Part shown: positions 8,701-15,250 of the stretch, in pieces
Numbering within the stretch: the first letter of the stretch is position 1
Layout: each line of letters starts with the position of its first letter
Source of the DNA: Acidimicrobiia bacterium
GTDB lineage: Bacteria; Actinomycetota; Acidimicrobiia; IMCC26256; PALSA-555
Reading direction: 5' to 3'
Assembly: GCA_022865365.1 (NCBI GenBank)
Contig: JALHSW010000090.1
Span: 1 to 19,712, forward strand
DNA length: 19,712 bases
Made by a program: the position numbers and the translations under genes
The notes under the pieces: model-generated
Database searches by the model: none
Told to the model about the DNA's origin: nothing
What the model saw: only the letters and a program-made list of their open reading frames with translations

Positions 8701-10041
8701 CGCGGTCACCTGGAGATCGCCGGCATCACCACCTGCGACGCGCTCGCAGACACGACCACGCTGCCCCACCCTCGGGTCGCGACCGCCTTGGCCGTCCTCG
8801 AGCACGAGGGCCTGGCCCTGCAGGGCCGGTACTCACCCGACAGCGACGACACCGACCAAGGCATGGAGTGGGTCGCGCGCCGCCTCCTGGCCCGCATGCA
8901 CTCGTACTCGCGGCGCACTCGCCGCCAGGGAGTCGCACCGGCCACGGCGCAGGACTTCATGCGATTCCTGTTGCGTTGGCAGCACGTGGCACCCGGTACG
9001 CAGCTCGGCGGTGAGGCGGGTCTCGTCGCGGTGATCGATCAGCTCCAGGGCTACGAGAGCGCCGCCGTGGCGTGGGAGCCCGAGCTGCTCGGGCGTCGCG
9101 TCCGCGGCTATCAGCCCGCGTGGCTCGATCGCCTCGGGCACGACGGGCAGGTGAGCTGGCTCCGCCTCACGCCACGCGCCCGCGACGACGCGAACGCTCC
9201 CGCGGGCGCACCGTCGAAGGCCACACCGATCTCCGTGGTGTTCCGCGACGACCTCGCATGGCTCCTCGCCGCGGCTCGAGCGGGGAGCGAGACCGTCGAG
9301 CCGGCCATCGGCGCCACCGCCGAGGTGCTCGAGGTGCTGCGCGAGCGCGGCGCCTGCTTCGCGACCGAGCTCGGGGAGGCAACCCATCGCCTCCCCGACG
9401 ACATCGAGCGAGCGCTGTGGGACGGCGTCGCGCGTGGGCTCGTCACGTCCGACGGGTTCGCCGCGATCCGAGCCCGCGTCAGCGGCGGTCCTCGGGGCGT
9501 CGAGCACCGCAGGCTCTCGAGGCTGATGCGCGGCACTCGGGTCGGTGGTGGTGCCGCGGCCGGCCGCTGGTCGCTCGTCCCCAGCGGTGGCAACGACTCC
9601 AGCACTGGCGAGGCCGCGGGCACAGATCGCGACGAGCTCGCCGAGGCGGTGGCCGAGCTCCTGCTCAACCGCTGGGGAGTCGTGTTCCGCGACCTCGCGG
9701 TGCATGACTCGATCCGCTTCCCGTGGCGCGACATCCAGTGGGCACTGCGCCGCCTCGAGGACCGCGGGCTCGTGCGCGGCGGGCGCTTCGTCACCGGGTT
9801 CAGCGGCGAGCAGTACGCCCTCCCCGCCGCGATCGAGCAGCTCGCGCGAGTACGCAAGCAGCCCCGGACCGGCGAGCGAGTCGTGGTGAACGCGACCGAT
9901 CCTCTCAACCTGATCGGCGTCATCGTGCCCGGCGCGAACGTCGCGTCGATCCGCACTCGCGAAGTCGTCTACCTCGATGGTGCGGTCGACGGCGTCGCCG
10001 CGGGCGAGACCGCATCACCGTCGGACGAAGCGTTCGGCTAG
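5794..10041 (+). CDS. lhr: Lhr-type ATP-dependent helicase
   Basis: This is a 1415-residue superfamily 2 helicase. Lhr proteins are 3'-5' translocases that unwind RNA:DNA hybrids and are linked to DNA repair in mycobacteria. Motifs: Walker A APTGSGKT (55-62), SPLKALAVD (about 93-101), TTPESLYLL (about 154-162), DEIH (181-184), SAT (216-218), VFVNTRRMAERL (about 286-297), HHGSLSKD (313-320), ASLELGIDIG (341-350) and motif VI QRVGRSNH (369-376). About 1000 further residues match the long Lhr C-terminal region of winged-helix and beta-barrel domains. Length fits full-length Lhr (about 1400-1550). The frame is intact. ATG 5794 or 5803 could start it, and no clear ribosome site is visible. The Nudix gene follows 14 bases later. 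Confidence 0.95.
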   Translation: MTAMTQLLLGPPGTIDGFHPAVAEWFRRRFPDGPTTPQADGWPHIAAGHDTLVAAPTGSGKTLAGFLVCIDRLYRAHEAGQEINRTTRVVYVSPLKALAVDIAENLQAPLAEIAAIGDELGLDPPDIRVGVRTGDTTSSQRATMLRNPPAFVVTTPESLYLLVTSAKGRDMLRTVETVIVDEIHAVARDKRGSHLTLTLERLESLCEQRPARIGLSATQRPIETVARLLVGDRTLPAIVDAGHQRDLDLALELPDGELEAVTSAEQMSDVLERISALVTEHRTTLVFVNTRRMAERLAHQLGMRLGDDVVAAHHGSLSKDRRHRVETRLRAGELKALVATASLELGIDIGPVELVCQIGSPRSIATFLQRVGRSNHSRAGTPKGRLYPLTRDELIECTALLGAVRAGRLDAIVPARLPLDILAQHIVAELGADEWRADDLFALVRRAAPYIDLTRAQFDEVVELVSEGIQTGRGRRGAYVHHDAVNGELRGRKGARLAALTSGGSIPETGDYRVVMEPDDTFVGTVNEDWAVESMAGDIFLLGTHSWQIRKVEPGVVRVRDAGGASPTVPFWMGEAPARTAELSAEVSELRTRIDELLAAGDPDGARAWVVRATGIDEVAATMIVDYVAAGRAALGATPTQQRLVLERFFDDTGGMQLVLHSPYGGRINRSLGLALRKKFCRTFNFELQAAANDDAVVLSLGPHHSFPLEEVPRYISSRNIEETLRQAILDSPMFLSRWRWNLNRSLMVLRFRGGRRNPPPIQRMEADDLMAAVFPQAAACQENITGPIEIPDHVLVRQTIADTLNEALDIDGVRDLLARMETGDVEVHCCDTTEASVLSHEILTARPYAFLDDEELQNRRTNAVTLRRGLAVDLASIGALDPAAIQRVHAEITPEPSTPDDLHDLLASLVVARARDDWRDVWTQLVERGRGRVLTAGDIELWCTTEVHDDAVRALGGGADDDAVTAVVRGHLEIAGITTCDALADTTTLPHPRVATALAVLEHEGLALQGRYSPDSDDTDQGMEWVARRLLARMHSYSRRTRRQGVAPATAQDFMRFLLRWQHVAPGTQLGGEAGLVAVIDQLQGYESAAVAWEPELLGRRVRGYQPAWLDRLGHDGQVSWLRLTPRARDDANAPAGAPSKATPISVVFRDDLAWLLAAARAGSETVEPAIGATAEVLEVLRERGACFATELGEATHRLPDDIERALWDGVARGLVTSDGFAAIRARVSGGPRGVEHRRLSRLMRGTRVGGGAAAGRWSLVPSGGNDSSTGEAAGTDRDELAEAVAELLLNRWGVVFRDLAVHDSIRFPWRDIQWALRRLEDRGLVRGGRFVTGFSGEQYALPAAIEQLARVRKQPRTGERVVVNATDPLNLIGVIVPGANVASIRTREVVYLDGAVDGVAAGETASPSDEAFG

Positions 10042-10055
10042 GGAGGCCGGAACGC

Positions 10056-10592
10056 ATGCGGTGGACCGTGCACGGCGAACGCCCCATCTACGAGAGCGAG
10101 TGGATCACGCTCGTGCTCACCGATGTCGAGATCCCCGGCGGCGAGCGGTTCGAGCACCACGTGGTGCGAATGCCGCACCAGGCCGCGGGTGCAGTCGTCT
10201 ACGACCCCGAGCGGGGACTCCTCCTCCTGTGGCGCCATCGCTTCGTCACCGACACCTGGGGCTGGGAGATCCCGGCGGGGCACATCGACGCCGGAGAGGC
10301 ACCCGAGGAGGCGGCGGCCCGCGAGACACTCGAGGAGACCGGGTGGCGCCCCGGCGCACTGACACCCCTCGTGCGCTACCACCCGCACAACGGGCTCAGC
10401 GACCAGGAGTTCCACCTCTTCCTCGCCGACGGCGCGACCCACGTCGGCGACCCGACCGACACGGGCGAGGCAGAGCGCGTCGAGTGGGTACCCATCGACC
10501 GGGTTCGGCGCCTCGCGAGCACCGAAGAGATCCTCGACGGCCTGTCGCTGACCGCGATCCTCTACGCGCTCGCGTTCAACGCACTCGACTGA
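10056..10592 (+). CDS. Nudix hydrolase, ADP-ribose pyrophosphatase-like
   Basis: This is a 178-residue Nudix protein. The box runs from GHIDAGEAPEEAAARETLEE onward through TGW and fits Gx5Ex7REUxEExGU exactly, so the Mg-binding Glu residues are present. The preceding WRHRFVTDTWGWEIPAG and following YHPHNGLSDQEFHLF match the ADP-ribose/nucleoside-diphosphate-sugar pyrophosphatase branch more than MutT 8-oxo-dGTPases, although the exact substrate is unproved. The ATG at 10056 has GGGAGG nine bases upstream. With only 14 bases after the lhr stop it is very likely co-transcribed with lhr, suggesting a nucleotide-handling or repair link. The gene ends 10 bases from a convergent small gene. Confidence 0.9.
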   Translation: MRWTVHGERPIYESEWITLVLTDVEIPGGERFEHHVVRMPHQAAGAVVYDPERGLLLLWRHRFVTDTWGWEIPAGHIDAGEAPEEAAARETLEETGWRPGALTPLVRYHPHNGLSDQEFHLFLADGATHVGDPTDTGEAERVEWVPIDRVRRLASTEEILDGLSLTAILYALAFNALD

Positions 10593-10602
10593 TGGAGCCG
10601 GC

Positions 10603-10719
10603 TTAGTCCTTGTGGATGGTGGCGCGCTCAGCCCGCTTGGCATTCTTCGCGGCGCGCTTCTCCTTCAGGGTCTTGCCGACCTTCTTGTTCTTACCCGACT
10701 TCTGGATCTTCTCTGCCAT
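10603..10719 (-). CDS. Lys-rich 38-residue protein
   Basis: This short frame is missed by usual length cut-offs. The 38 residues begin MAEKIQKSGKNKKVGKTLKE and continue with KRAAKNAKRAER, ending TIHKD. About a third of residues are Lys or Arg, so it should be strongly basic, with a helix likely in the second half. AGGA lies nine bases upstream of the ATG. The gene is convergent with the Nudix gene, and codon choice (AAG-rich, little third-position variation) looks like a real gene. A nucleic-acid-binding or ribosome-associated role is a guess from charge alone. Confidence 0.65.
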   Translation of the reverse strand: MAEKIQKSGKNKKVGKTLKEKRAAKNAKRAERATIHKD

Positions 10720-10794
10720 GGCCGAATCCTACGTGCGCGATCGTAGACAGGTGGTGCATTCCCGGCGATCCTTTGCGCCGACACGACCTCACGC

Positions 10795-10819
10795 CGGGTC
10801 CGAGCGTCGTCCGGACCCG
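10795..10819 (-). terminator. Possible terminator hairpin
   Basis: A perfect 8-base-pair stem (outer C-G, then GGGTCCG with CGGACCC) with a 9-base loop lies about 40 bases past the stop of the peptidase gene on the minus strand. There is no T-run, so it would be a U-less, GC-rich type common in actinobacteria. The assignment is by position and structure only. Confidence 0.4.
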
Positions 10820-10857
10820 TGCGCCGCGGAGCCGGCTGCCGAGACGACGAGCACGGA

Positions 10858-12414
10858 TCAGCCTTCCGGGGCGACGGCCACCGTCGTGCTGATGGCATCA
10901 TCAAGCTGTTGACCCGCGATCGCGAGAGCGTTCAACGCGTTGACCTTCGCGTTGTACTCGTCGACCAACCCGTTGTACCGATCGGCGAGAGCGTGTGCAC
11001 GGTTCACCGCCGCATTCTGGGTGCCGACGAGACGATTCGACTCCTCGATGCGACCCTGGCTGCGGAGTGACTCGATCTGGCCCGCGAGCTGATCGGCCTC
11101 CCCGCCCGCGGCGTCGAGCTGACCCGACAGGCCTTGCAGCTGCGCCTCGAGGCTGTCGACCTCGCTCTTGAGCTGTTCGTACTGCGCCCGGAGGGCGTCG
11201 AAGACGCTCTGGTACCCGTTGAAGGCTTCGACGATCCGCGTGCGGTCGCGGAAGTACCGTCGGTAGTACCGCTCGAGCGGACGACTCAGCGTGGTCGCTT
11301 CAGTTCCGAGCAAGGAGTGCAGCTCGTTGCGGCGCTCACCCGGCTCGAGCTTGTCGTACTCGGTGACCAGATCGCGAAGCCGCTGGTCGGTCGACGACGT
11401 GAACGCCTCGTCGACCAGCCGGTCGATCCTTCGTCGCTCCGCCGGGTCCAGCCGCGCGTAGGCCGCGTGCAGCATCTCGTGCGCCGCGGTGACCGACATG
11501 ATCTGGGCGAGGTCGGGCCGGTCGACCCGGAGCAGGAAGATCCGGTCGCCCCCCTGGCATCCAAGCACGAAGGTGTCCTGGGCGTCCGGTATCGGGCAGT
11601 CCTTCGCGAACCGACCCTTGTCGTCGATGCGCGGCGCGTTCGCCGCAAAGATCGCCCGAGCCTCGCGGGTCATCGTGAGCTGTTCGGCGAAGCCGATCAC
11701 CTCTTCGCTCCGAGCCTGGTCGATCGACCGGACGAGCCGAGTCGCCGCCGCACGCGACAGCGTCCCGGGCTTCGCGCCGTACGTGAGCGTCAGCTCGCTC
11801 CCGCCGTTGATCGGCTCGTTCGCCGTGGAGAGGGTCCCGGGCACGATCTCACCGTCCACCACAACCGCGAGCCCCGTCGTCGACGGATCGGCGGCAAACG
11901 CGGTAGCGCCACGGTCAGTCAGCTTCATCCCCACCGTGTAGGTGGGCGTCGCCTTCCTGGAGACGCGGGTCTCGCTGACTCGTACGGAAGCGACGTCGCT
12001 CCCCGTCAGACGCGACGGGCCCAAGAGGTAGCGGCGCGCCCGCTGCGTGCTCGGGTGGACGGAGTTGACGACGCACGCGCTCGGGATGTCGTCGGGGCGG
12101 TCGGTGCTCGGAACCGCTCCGACCTTCGTCACCTGGGCCAGGTCGCACGACGCCATCGCCGCGGCCGCGACCCGTGCCGCGGGAGGCCGCAACCGGTGCT
12201 TCGGCTCGGGCGCGACCTCGCCGAGGATCGGGCGCACCCGCAGGGCGTGCGCCTCCCCGGAGAGGAACCCGTCGGGGATGTCGGTCGCGGCGCCCGATAC
12301 CGGCGCGGGGATCACCCATGTCAGCGCGACCGTCAGGATCAGCACAAGACCCGTGCGTCGAACCGCCGCCCACCTCCACGATCGTGGCGAGAGCATCGAT
12401 GGCTCCGCAGTCAT
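10858..12414 (-). CDS. Exported SecD-P1-head/HExxH putative metallopeptidase with coiled coil
   Basis: This is a 518-residue protein with one N-terminal hydrophobic segment (VRRTGLVLILTVALTWVIP, about 18-36) that should export or anchor it. Residues about 90-230 resemble the SecD P1 head: Cys90 and Cys114 precede RRYLLGPSRLTGSDVAS (127-143), then YTVGMKLTDRGATAFAA and LAVVVDGEIVPG. Residues 240-395 hold AAHEMLHAAYARL with the HExxH zinc motif at 312-316, and RNELHSLLGTE, where Glu364 could be the third ligand as in gluzincins. Residues about 395-500 form a heptad-like coiled coil (QYEQLKSEVDSLEAQL). The start is fixed by the ATGA overlap with the kinase stop. Substrate and true activity are unknown. 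It is the last gene of a four-gene unit. Confidence 0.82.
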   Translation of the reverse strand: MTAEPSMLSPRSWRWAAVRRTGLVLILTVALTWVIPAPVSGAATDIPDGFLSGEAHALRVRPILGEVAPEPKHRLRPPAARVAAAAMASCDLAQVTKVGAVPSTDRPDDIPSACVVNSVHPSTQRARRYLLGPSRLTGSDVASVRVSETRVSRKATPTYTVGMKLTDRGATAFAADPSTTGLAVVVDGEIVPGTLSTANEPINGGSELTLTYGAKPGTLSRAAATRLVRSIDQARSEEVIGFAEQLTMTREARAIFAANAPRIDDKGRFAKDCPIPDAQDTFVLGCQGGDRIFLLRVDRPDLAQIMSVTAAHEMLHAAYARLDPAERRRIDRLVDEAFTSSTDQRLRDLVTEYDKLEPGERRNELHSLLGTEATTLSRPLERYYRRYFRDRTRIVEAFNGYQSVFDALRAQYEQLKSEVDSLEAQLQGLSGQLDAAGGEADQLAGQIESLRSQGRIEESNRLVGTQNAAVNRAHALADRYNGLVDEYNAKVNALNALAIAGQQLDDAISTTVAVAPEG

Positions 12415-13280
12415 CGGTAGCGTTCGATCGCCGTCGTGGCCGCGCCGACGTAGCCACCACCGAACTTGATCGCGTGCACCACGAGCGGCGCGATCTGATG
12501 CAGAGCGACTCGGTCGGCCCATCCCTCGGCCAATGGGCTCTGCTCGGCGTAGGCGGTGAAGCACGCATCGCCGAAGCCGCCGAAGAGCCGCATCATCGCG
12601 AGGTCGAACTCACGGTGACCACCGTGCGCGGCCGGATCGACGAGCCAGCTCCGCCCGTTCCTGTCGACGAGCCGGTTCCCTCCCCACAGGTCCCCGTGCA
12701 GGCGCGCCGCTGGTTCCGGCGGACCACCCACGGTGTCGAGCCGCTGAGCGACCCGTTCGAGGTCCGCGATCACGCTCGCCGGGAGCGCACCCGACTCCCC
12801 CGCGAGACGTGCGAGGGGGAGCAATCGCTGGGTCGCGTAGAACTCGGACCACGCCCCGCACGGCTCGTTCGGGAGACCCCGACTCCCGGTCGAGCGACGG
12901 TCCTCACGTCCGAAGCACGGCGCACCCGTCGCGTGCAGCGCGCCCAGCGCCCGCCCGAGGTCGGCTTCGGTCGATGGCGCCGCGCCACCTTCGTCGATCC
13001 ACTCGAGCACCAGGTGGTTGGGCACGTCTGCTTCCGGATCACCGTCGGAGACTGCCAGCACCCCGGGGATGCCGATGACCATCGGAGCTCGGAGCCATGC
13101 CAGCCCGGCCGCCTCTGTCGAGAAGAAGCAGGCCGGCGCCGACCGGTGCGTCTTGGCGAACACTCTGCGCCCGTCGTCGAGCTGGACGCGGTACGCCTCG
13201 GCGACGTCACCACCGCGCAGGGACTGCATGGACGCGATGCGGACATCGAGCGCTCGCTCGAGCGCCACCGCGAGGTCCAT
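12411..13280 (-). CDS. Fructosamine/ketosamine-3-kinase family protein
   Basis: This is a 289-residue kinase-like protein. Fructosamine-3-kinases phosphorylate sugar adducts on proteins or small amines so that they fall off (deglycation). Visible motifs are LRGGDVAEAY (21-30, family start motif), ATP-site Lys43 in VFAKTH, Glu56 in TEAAGL, the catalytic loop LHGDLWGGN (194-202, Asp197), and the metal Asp215 in LVDPAAHGGHREFDLAMM, ending with FGGFGDACFTAY. Length matches the family (about 285-300). The stop overlaps the ATG of the peptidase gene by four bases, indicating coupled translation. The gene starts 10 bases after the SHOCT stop. Confidence 0.88.
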   Translation of the reverse strand: MDLAVALERALDVRIASMQSLRGGDVAEAYRVQLDDGRRVFAKTHRSAPACFFSTEAAGLAWLRAPMVIGIPGVLAVSDGDPEADVPNHLVLEWIDEGGAAPSTEADLGRALGALHATGAPCFGREDRRSTGSRGLPNEPCGAWSEFYATQRLLPLARLAGESGALPASVIADLERVAQRLDTVGGPPEPAARLHGDLWGGNRLVDRNGRSWLVDPAAHGGHREFDLAMMRLFGGFGDACFTAYAEQSPLAEGWADRVALHQIAPLVVHAIKFGGGYVGAATTAIERYR

Positions 13281-13290
13281 GCGGGCTGCG

Positions 13291-13572
13291 TCAGGAAGCG
13301 AGGATCTTGGCCTTCTCCGCCGCGAACTCTTCCTCCGAGAGGATCCCCTGATCCTTCAGGTCGGCGAGCTCCTTGAGGTGCGCGACCTTGTCGTCCGTCG
13401 CGTCACCGGCAGGCGCCTCTTCGGGCGCCGGGGCCGGCGCGGCCTGGTCCTGCTCGGCATACCTCCCCTGCTGGCGACGCGACACACGGCCCGAGACCGC
13501 AGTGGCTGTGCCCGCTACCACTGCCGTGCGTGCCATCGTGCGCACCACGGGACGTCCACGTCGAAGAGGCAT
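13291..13572 (-). CDS. SHOCT-domain protein
   Basis: This is a 93-residue protein. The N-terminal third is basic with a weakly hydrophobic stretch (TMARTAVVAGTATAVSG), and the middle is Ala/Pro-rich. The C-terminus is a SHOCT motif (LKDQGILSEEEFAAEKAKIL), a short helical hairpin found at the ends of many bacterial proteins and thought to mediate oligomerisation. GGAG lies six bases before the ATG. It sits 19 bases after the DUF6325-like stop and 10 bases before the kinase start. In actinobacteria such small SHOCT proteins often accompany DUF6325-like genes (recalled, not checked). Confidence 0.85.
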   Translation of the reverse strand: MPLRRGRPVVRTMARTAVVAGTATAVSGRVSRRQQGRYAEQDQAAPAPAPEEAPAGDATDDKVAHLKELADLKDQGILSEEEFAAEKAKILAS

Positions 13573-13591
13573 TGTCAGCTCCGTTCCGGTG

Positions 13592-14035
13592 TCAGGCCGC
13601 GGATTCAGCGGCGTCGAGGGCGTCGATCAGGTCTTCGAGCGGGACGCGGCCGTGCGCGACGAGTTGACCACCCGAGCCGCGCACCGCGGCAGCGAAGGGC
13701 GCAGCCCACCGGTTCTCGTACACCAGCAGCGCCGCGGAGCTCCCGGGCGCCATGACCTCGGCGGCGCTCGCGGCGTCCTCGTGCGCGAGCAAGCCGGACG
13801 CGGCACCTTCGAACACGACCAGCTCCGGGACGTTGCCCGTCATCTCGTCGAGGTTGAAGCCCTCGAAGTACCCGTCCTCACCCTTGACGACGAAGAGAAG
13901 ATCCAGCACTCGGATGGTTCCTCGGTCGACGAGATCGACGAGCGCAGGGAGCACCTCGCCGTTGAACTGGCTGCCCGGGAACTCGATGAGCAGATAGTCG
14001 ATCGGACCCATGTGATCGAGGACGTCGTCGCCCAT
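13592..14035 (-). CDS. DUF6325-like protein
   Basis: This is a 147-residue soluble alpha/beta protein. The start region (MGPIDYLLIEFPG) and the segment LVDLVDRGTIRVLDLLFVVK match my memory of the actinobacterial DUF6325 family. Later parts include AAEVMAPGSSAALLVYENRW and a C-terminal helix. The repeated layout resembles the two-half DUF1269-type fold. The ATG at 14035 has GAGGA six bases upstream; an internal ATG at 14011 is the alternative. It is the first gene of the close-packed unit running to 10858. Biochemical function is unknown. Confidence 0.75.
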   Translation of the reverse strand: MGDDVLDHMGPIDYLLIEFPGSQFNGEVLPALVDLVDRGTIRVLDLLFVVKGEDGYFEGFNLDEMTGNVPELVVFEGAASGLLAHEDAASAAEVMAPGSSAALLVYENRWAAPFAAAVRGSGGQLVAHGRVPLEDLIDALDAAESAA

Positions 14036-14206
14036 TGGGATTCCTCACCTTCTGGCTTCGCATCCGAAGCTCGGGCTCGCAGCGTAGCGCCGCCGCTCCA
14101 CCGCCTTCACACCCGCAACGATGCGTCGAGACGCTTCACCCGCAGACGACCTCTCGGCTCGGGGTGCGTGAGCAGCCTTCGCCCGTCGGCGCTCCGGACG
14201 CGGTGA

Positions 14207-14821
14207 TCAGCTCGGTGCGGCGTCGGGCTGCCGGCTGTCACCCAGGGCGTTGAGACCCTCCGGGATCGCGGCGAGCCCGACGAGCGCGGCAGCGATCGGG
14301 TCGGCCCACCAGGCGCCGAAGGCGACGTTCGCGACGAGTGCCAGCAGGACGCCCGTGGCGAGCATGCCGTCGAGGAACGTGATGCGGGCCTCGTGCTCCA
14401 GCGGGTGGTTCTCGAGCGAGGTGCCGAGGAGCCGCTTGCGCCACGACAGCGTGAACATCACGACCGCGGTCACGGCCAGGTACCCGATCCCCAGCGGCGA
14501 CTGGTCCGCCTCGCGGCCCGACACGAGCCCCTCCACCGCGGCCACGATGAGGATCGCGGCGAGTCCGAAGAACGCAAGGGCGACGAGCCCCATCGCTCGC
14601 CTGGTCTTCGCGCCCTCACCATCGCCCCTCAGATGCCACAGCACGACGGTCGACGCGAAGATCTCGATCAGCGAGTCGAGCCCGAACGCGACGAGCGCCA
14701 ACGATCCCGATGCGATGCCGAGGCCGATGGTGACGAAGACCTCGAACGAGTTCCAGCCGACTGTCAGGTACTCGAGGCGCAGCGCCTGACGCAGGGCGCC
14801 CGATCGTTGGGGACGTTCCAC
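14207..14821 (-). CDS. Short cation diffusion facilitator-like transporter
   Basis: This 204-residue integral membrane protein has about five or six hydrophobic segments and almost no cytoplasmic tail. FGLDSLIEIF (TM2 region) and FLDGMLATGVL followed by WWADPIAAALVG (TM5/6 region) match the acidic metal-site helices of cation diffusion facilitators, proton-coupled exporters of Zn, Fe, Mn or related metals. Usual family members are about 300 residues with a C-terminal metal-sensing domain; that domain is absent, as in a known short subgroup. The GTG start at 14821 has AGG eight bases upstream. About 170 bases separate it from the DUF6325-like gene, so it is probably its own transcript. Confidence 0.82.
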   Translation of the reverse strand: MERPQRSGALRQALRLEYLTVGWNSFEVFVTIGLGIASGSLALVAFGLDSLIEIFASTVVLWHLRGDGEGAKTRRAMGLVALAFFGLAAILIVAAVEGLVSGREADQSPLGIGYLAVTAVVMFTLSWRKRLLGTSLENHPLEHEARITFLDGMLATGVLLALVANVAFGAWWADPIAAALVGLAAIPEGLNALGDSRQPDAAPS

Positions 14822-14884
14822 ATCGCCAACCTACGCGCGCTCGGGCGACCTTCTCGTTCTGCAGAGCGTCGCGGAGGATTGTGA

Positions 14885-15185
14885 TTGCGGGTAGCGTGCG
14901 GCTCGGGACCAGCCGTCTGGGTCATGAACGCAGATGGCTCGAAACCGAGAATGATCGCTCGTAGCGGGGACGACGCCCCCTCGCCGTCGTGGTCGGCCGA
15001 TGGTACGAAGCTCGCCTTCGTCGGCGTCAAGCACGGGAGCAGCGAGATCTTCGTCACCGATGCCCGGGGCAATCACACGAAGCGGCTCACCAAGACCGAC
15101 GTCAACGAGAGCGCACCGACCTGGTCGCCCGACGGGGCCCAGATCCTGTTCGCCACCAACCTGTGGGGGCCGAAAACCCATCCGG
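14885..15185 (+). pseudogene. Truncated TolB/PD40 beta-propeller fragment
   Basis: About 100 codons encode three propeller-blade repeats: VWVMNADGSKP...PSWSADGTKLAF, IFVTDARGNHT...PTWSPDGAQILF. These are PD40/TolB-type blades. Nothing upstream encodes earlier blades, and a stop (TGA at 14882) precedes the fragment. The frame then runs without a stop into the transposase remnant, giving a chimeric open frame to 15454. Both ends of the original gene are missing, so this is a broken relic, most likely cut by insertion of the adjacent element. The right boundary is approximate. Confidence 0.7.
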
Positions 15186-15250
15186 GTGCCCTGACCTGGG
15201 GCTTCGCGCTCGACGGATCGGCGTGGTCTGAGCCCTGCGAGGATCGGCGG

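Noticed and set aside
5794..10592. Phage-defence island built on the large helicase
   Set aside because: Motifs and C-terminal length match the housekeeping Lhr family. No nuclease, methylase or other defence partner is adjacent.
12415..12564. Upstream extension of the peptidase frame
   Set aside because: It lies inside the kinase gene, and the ATGA overlap at 12411-12414 gives a natural start followed by a signal segment.
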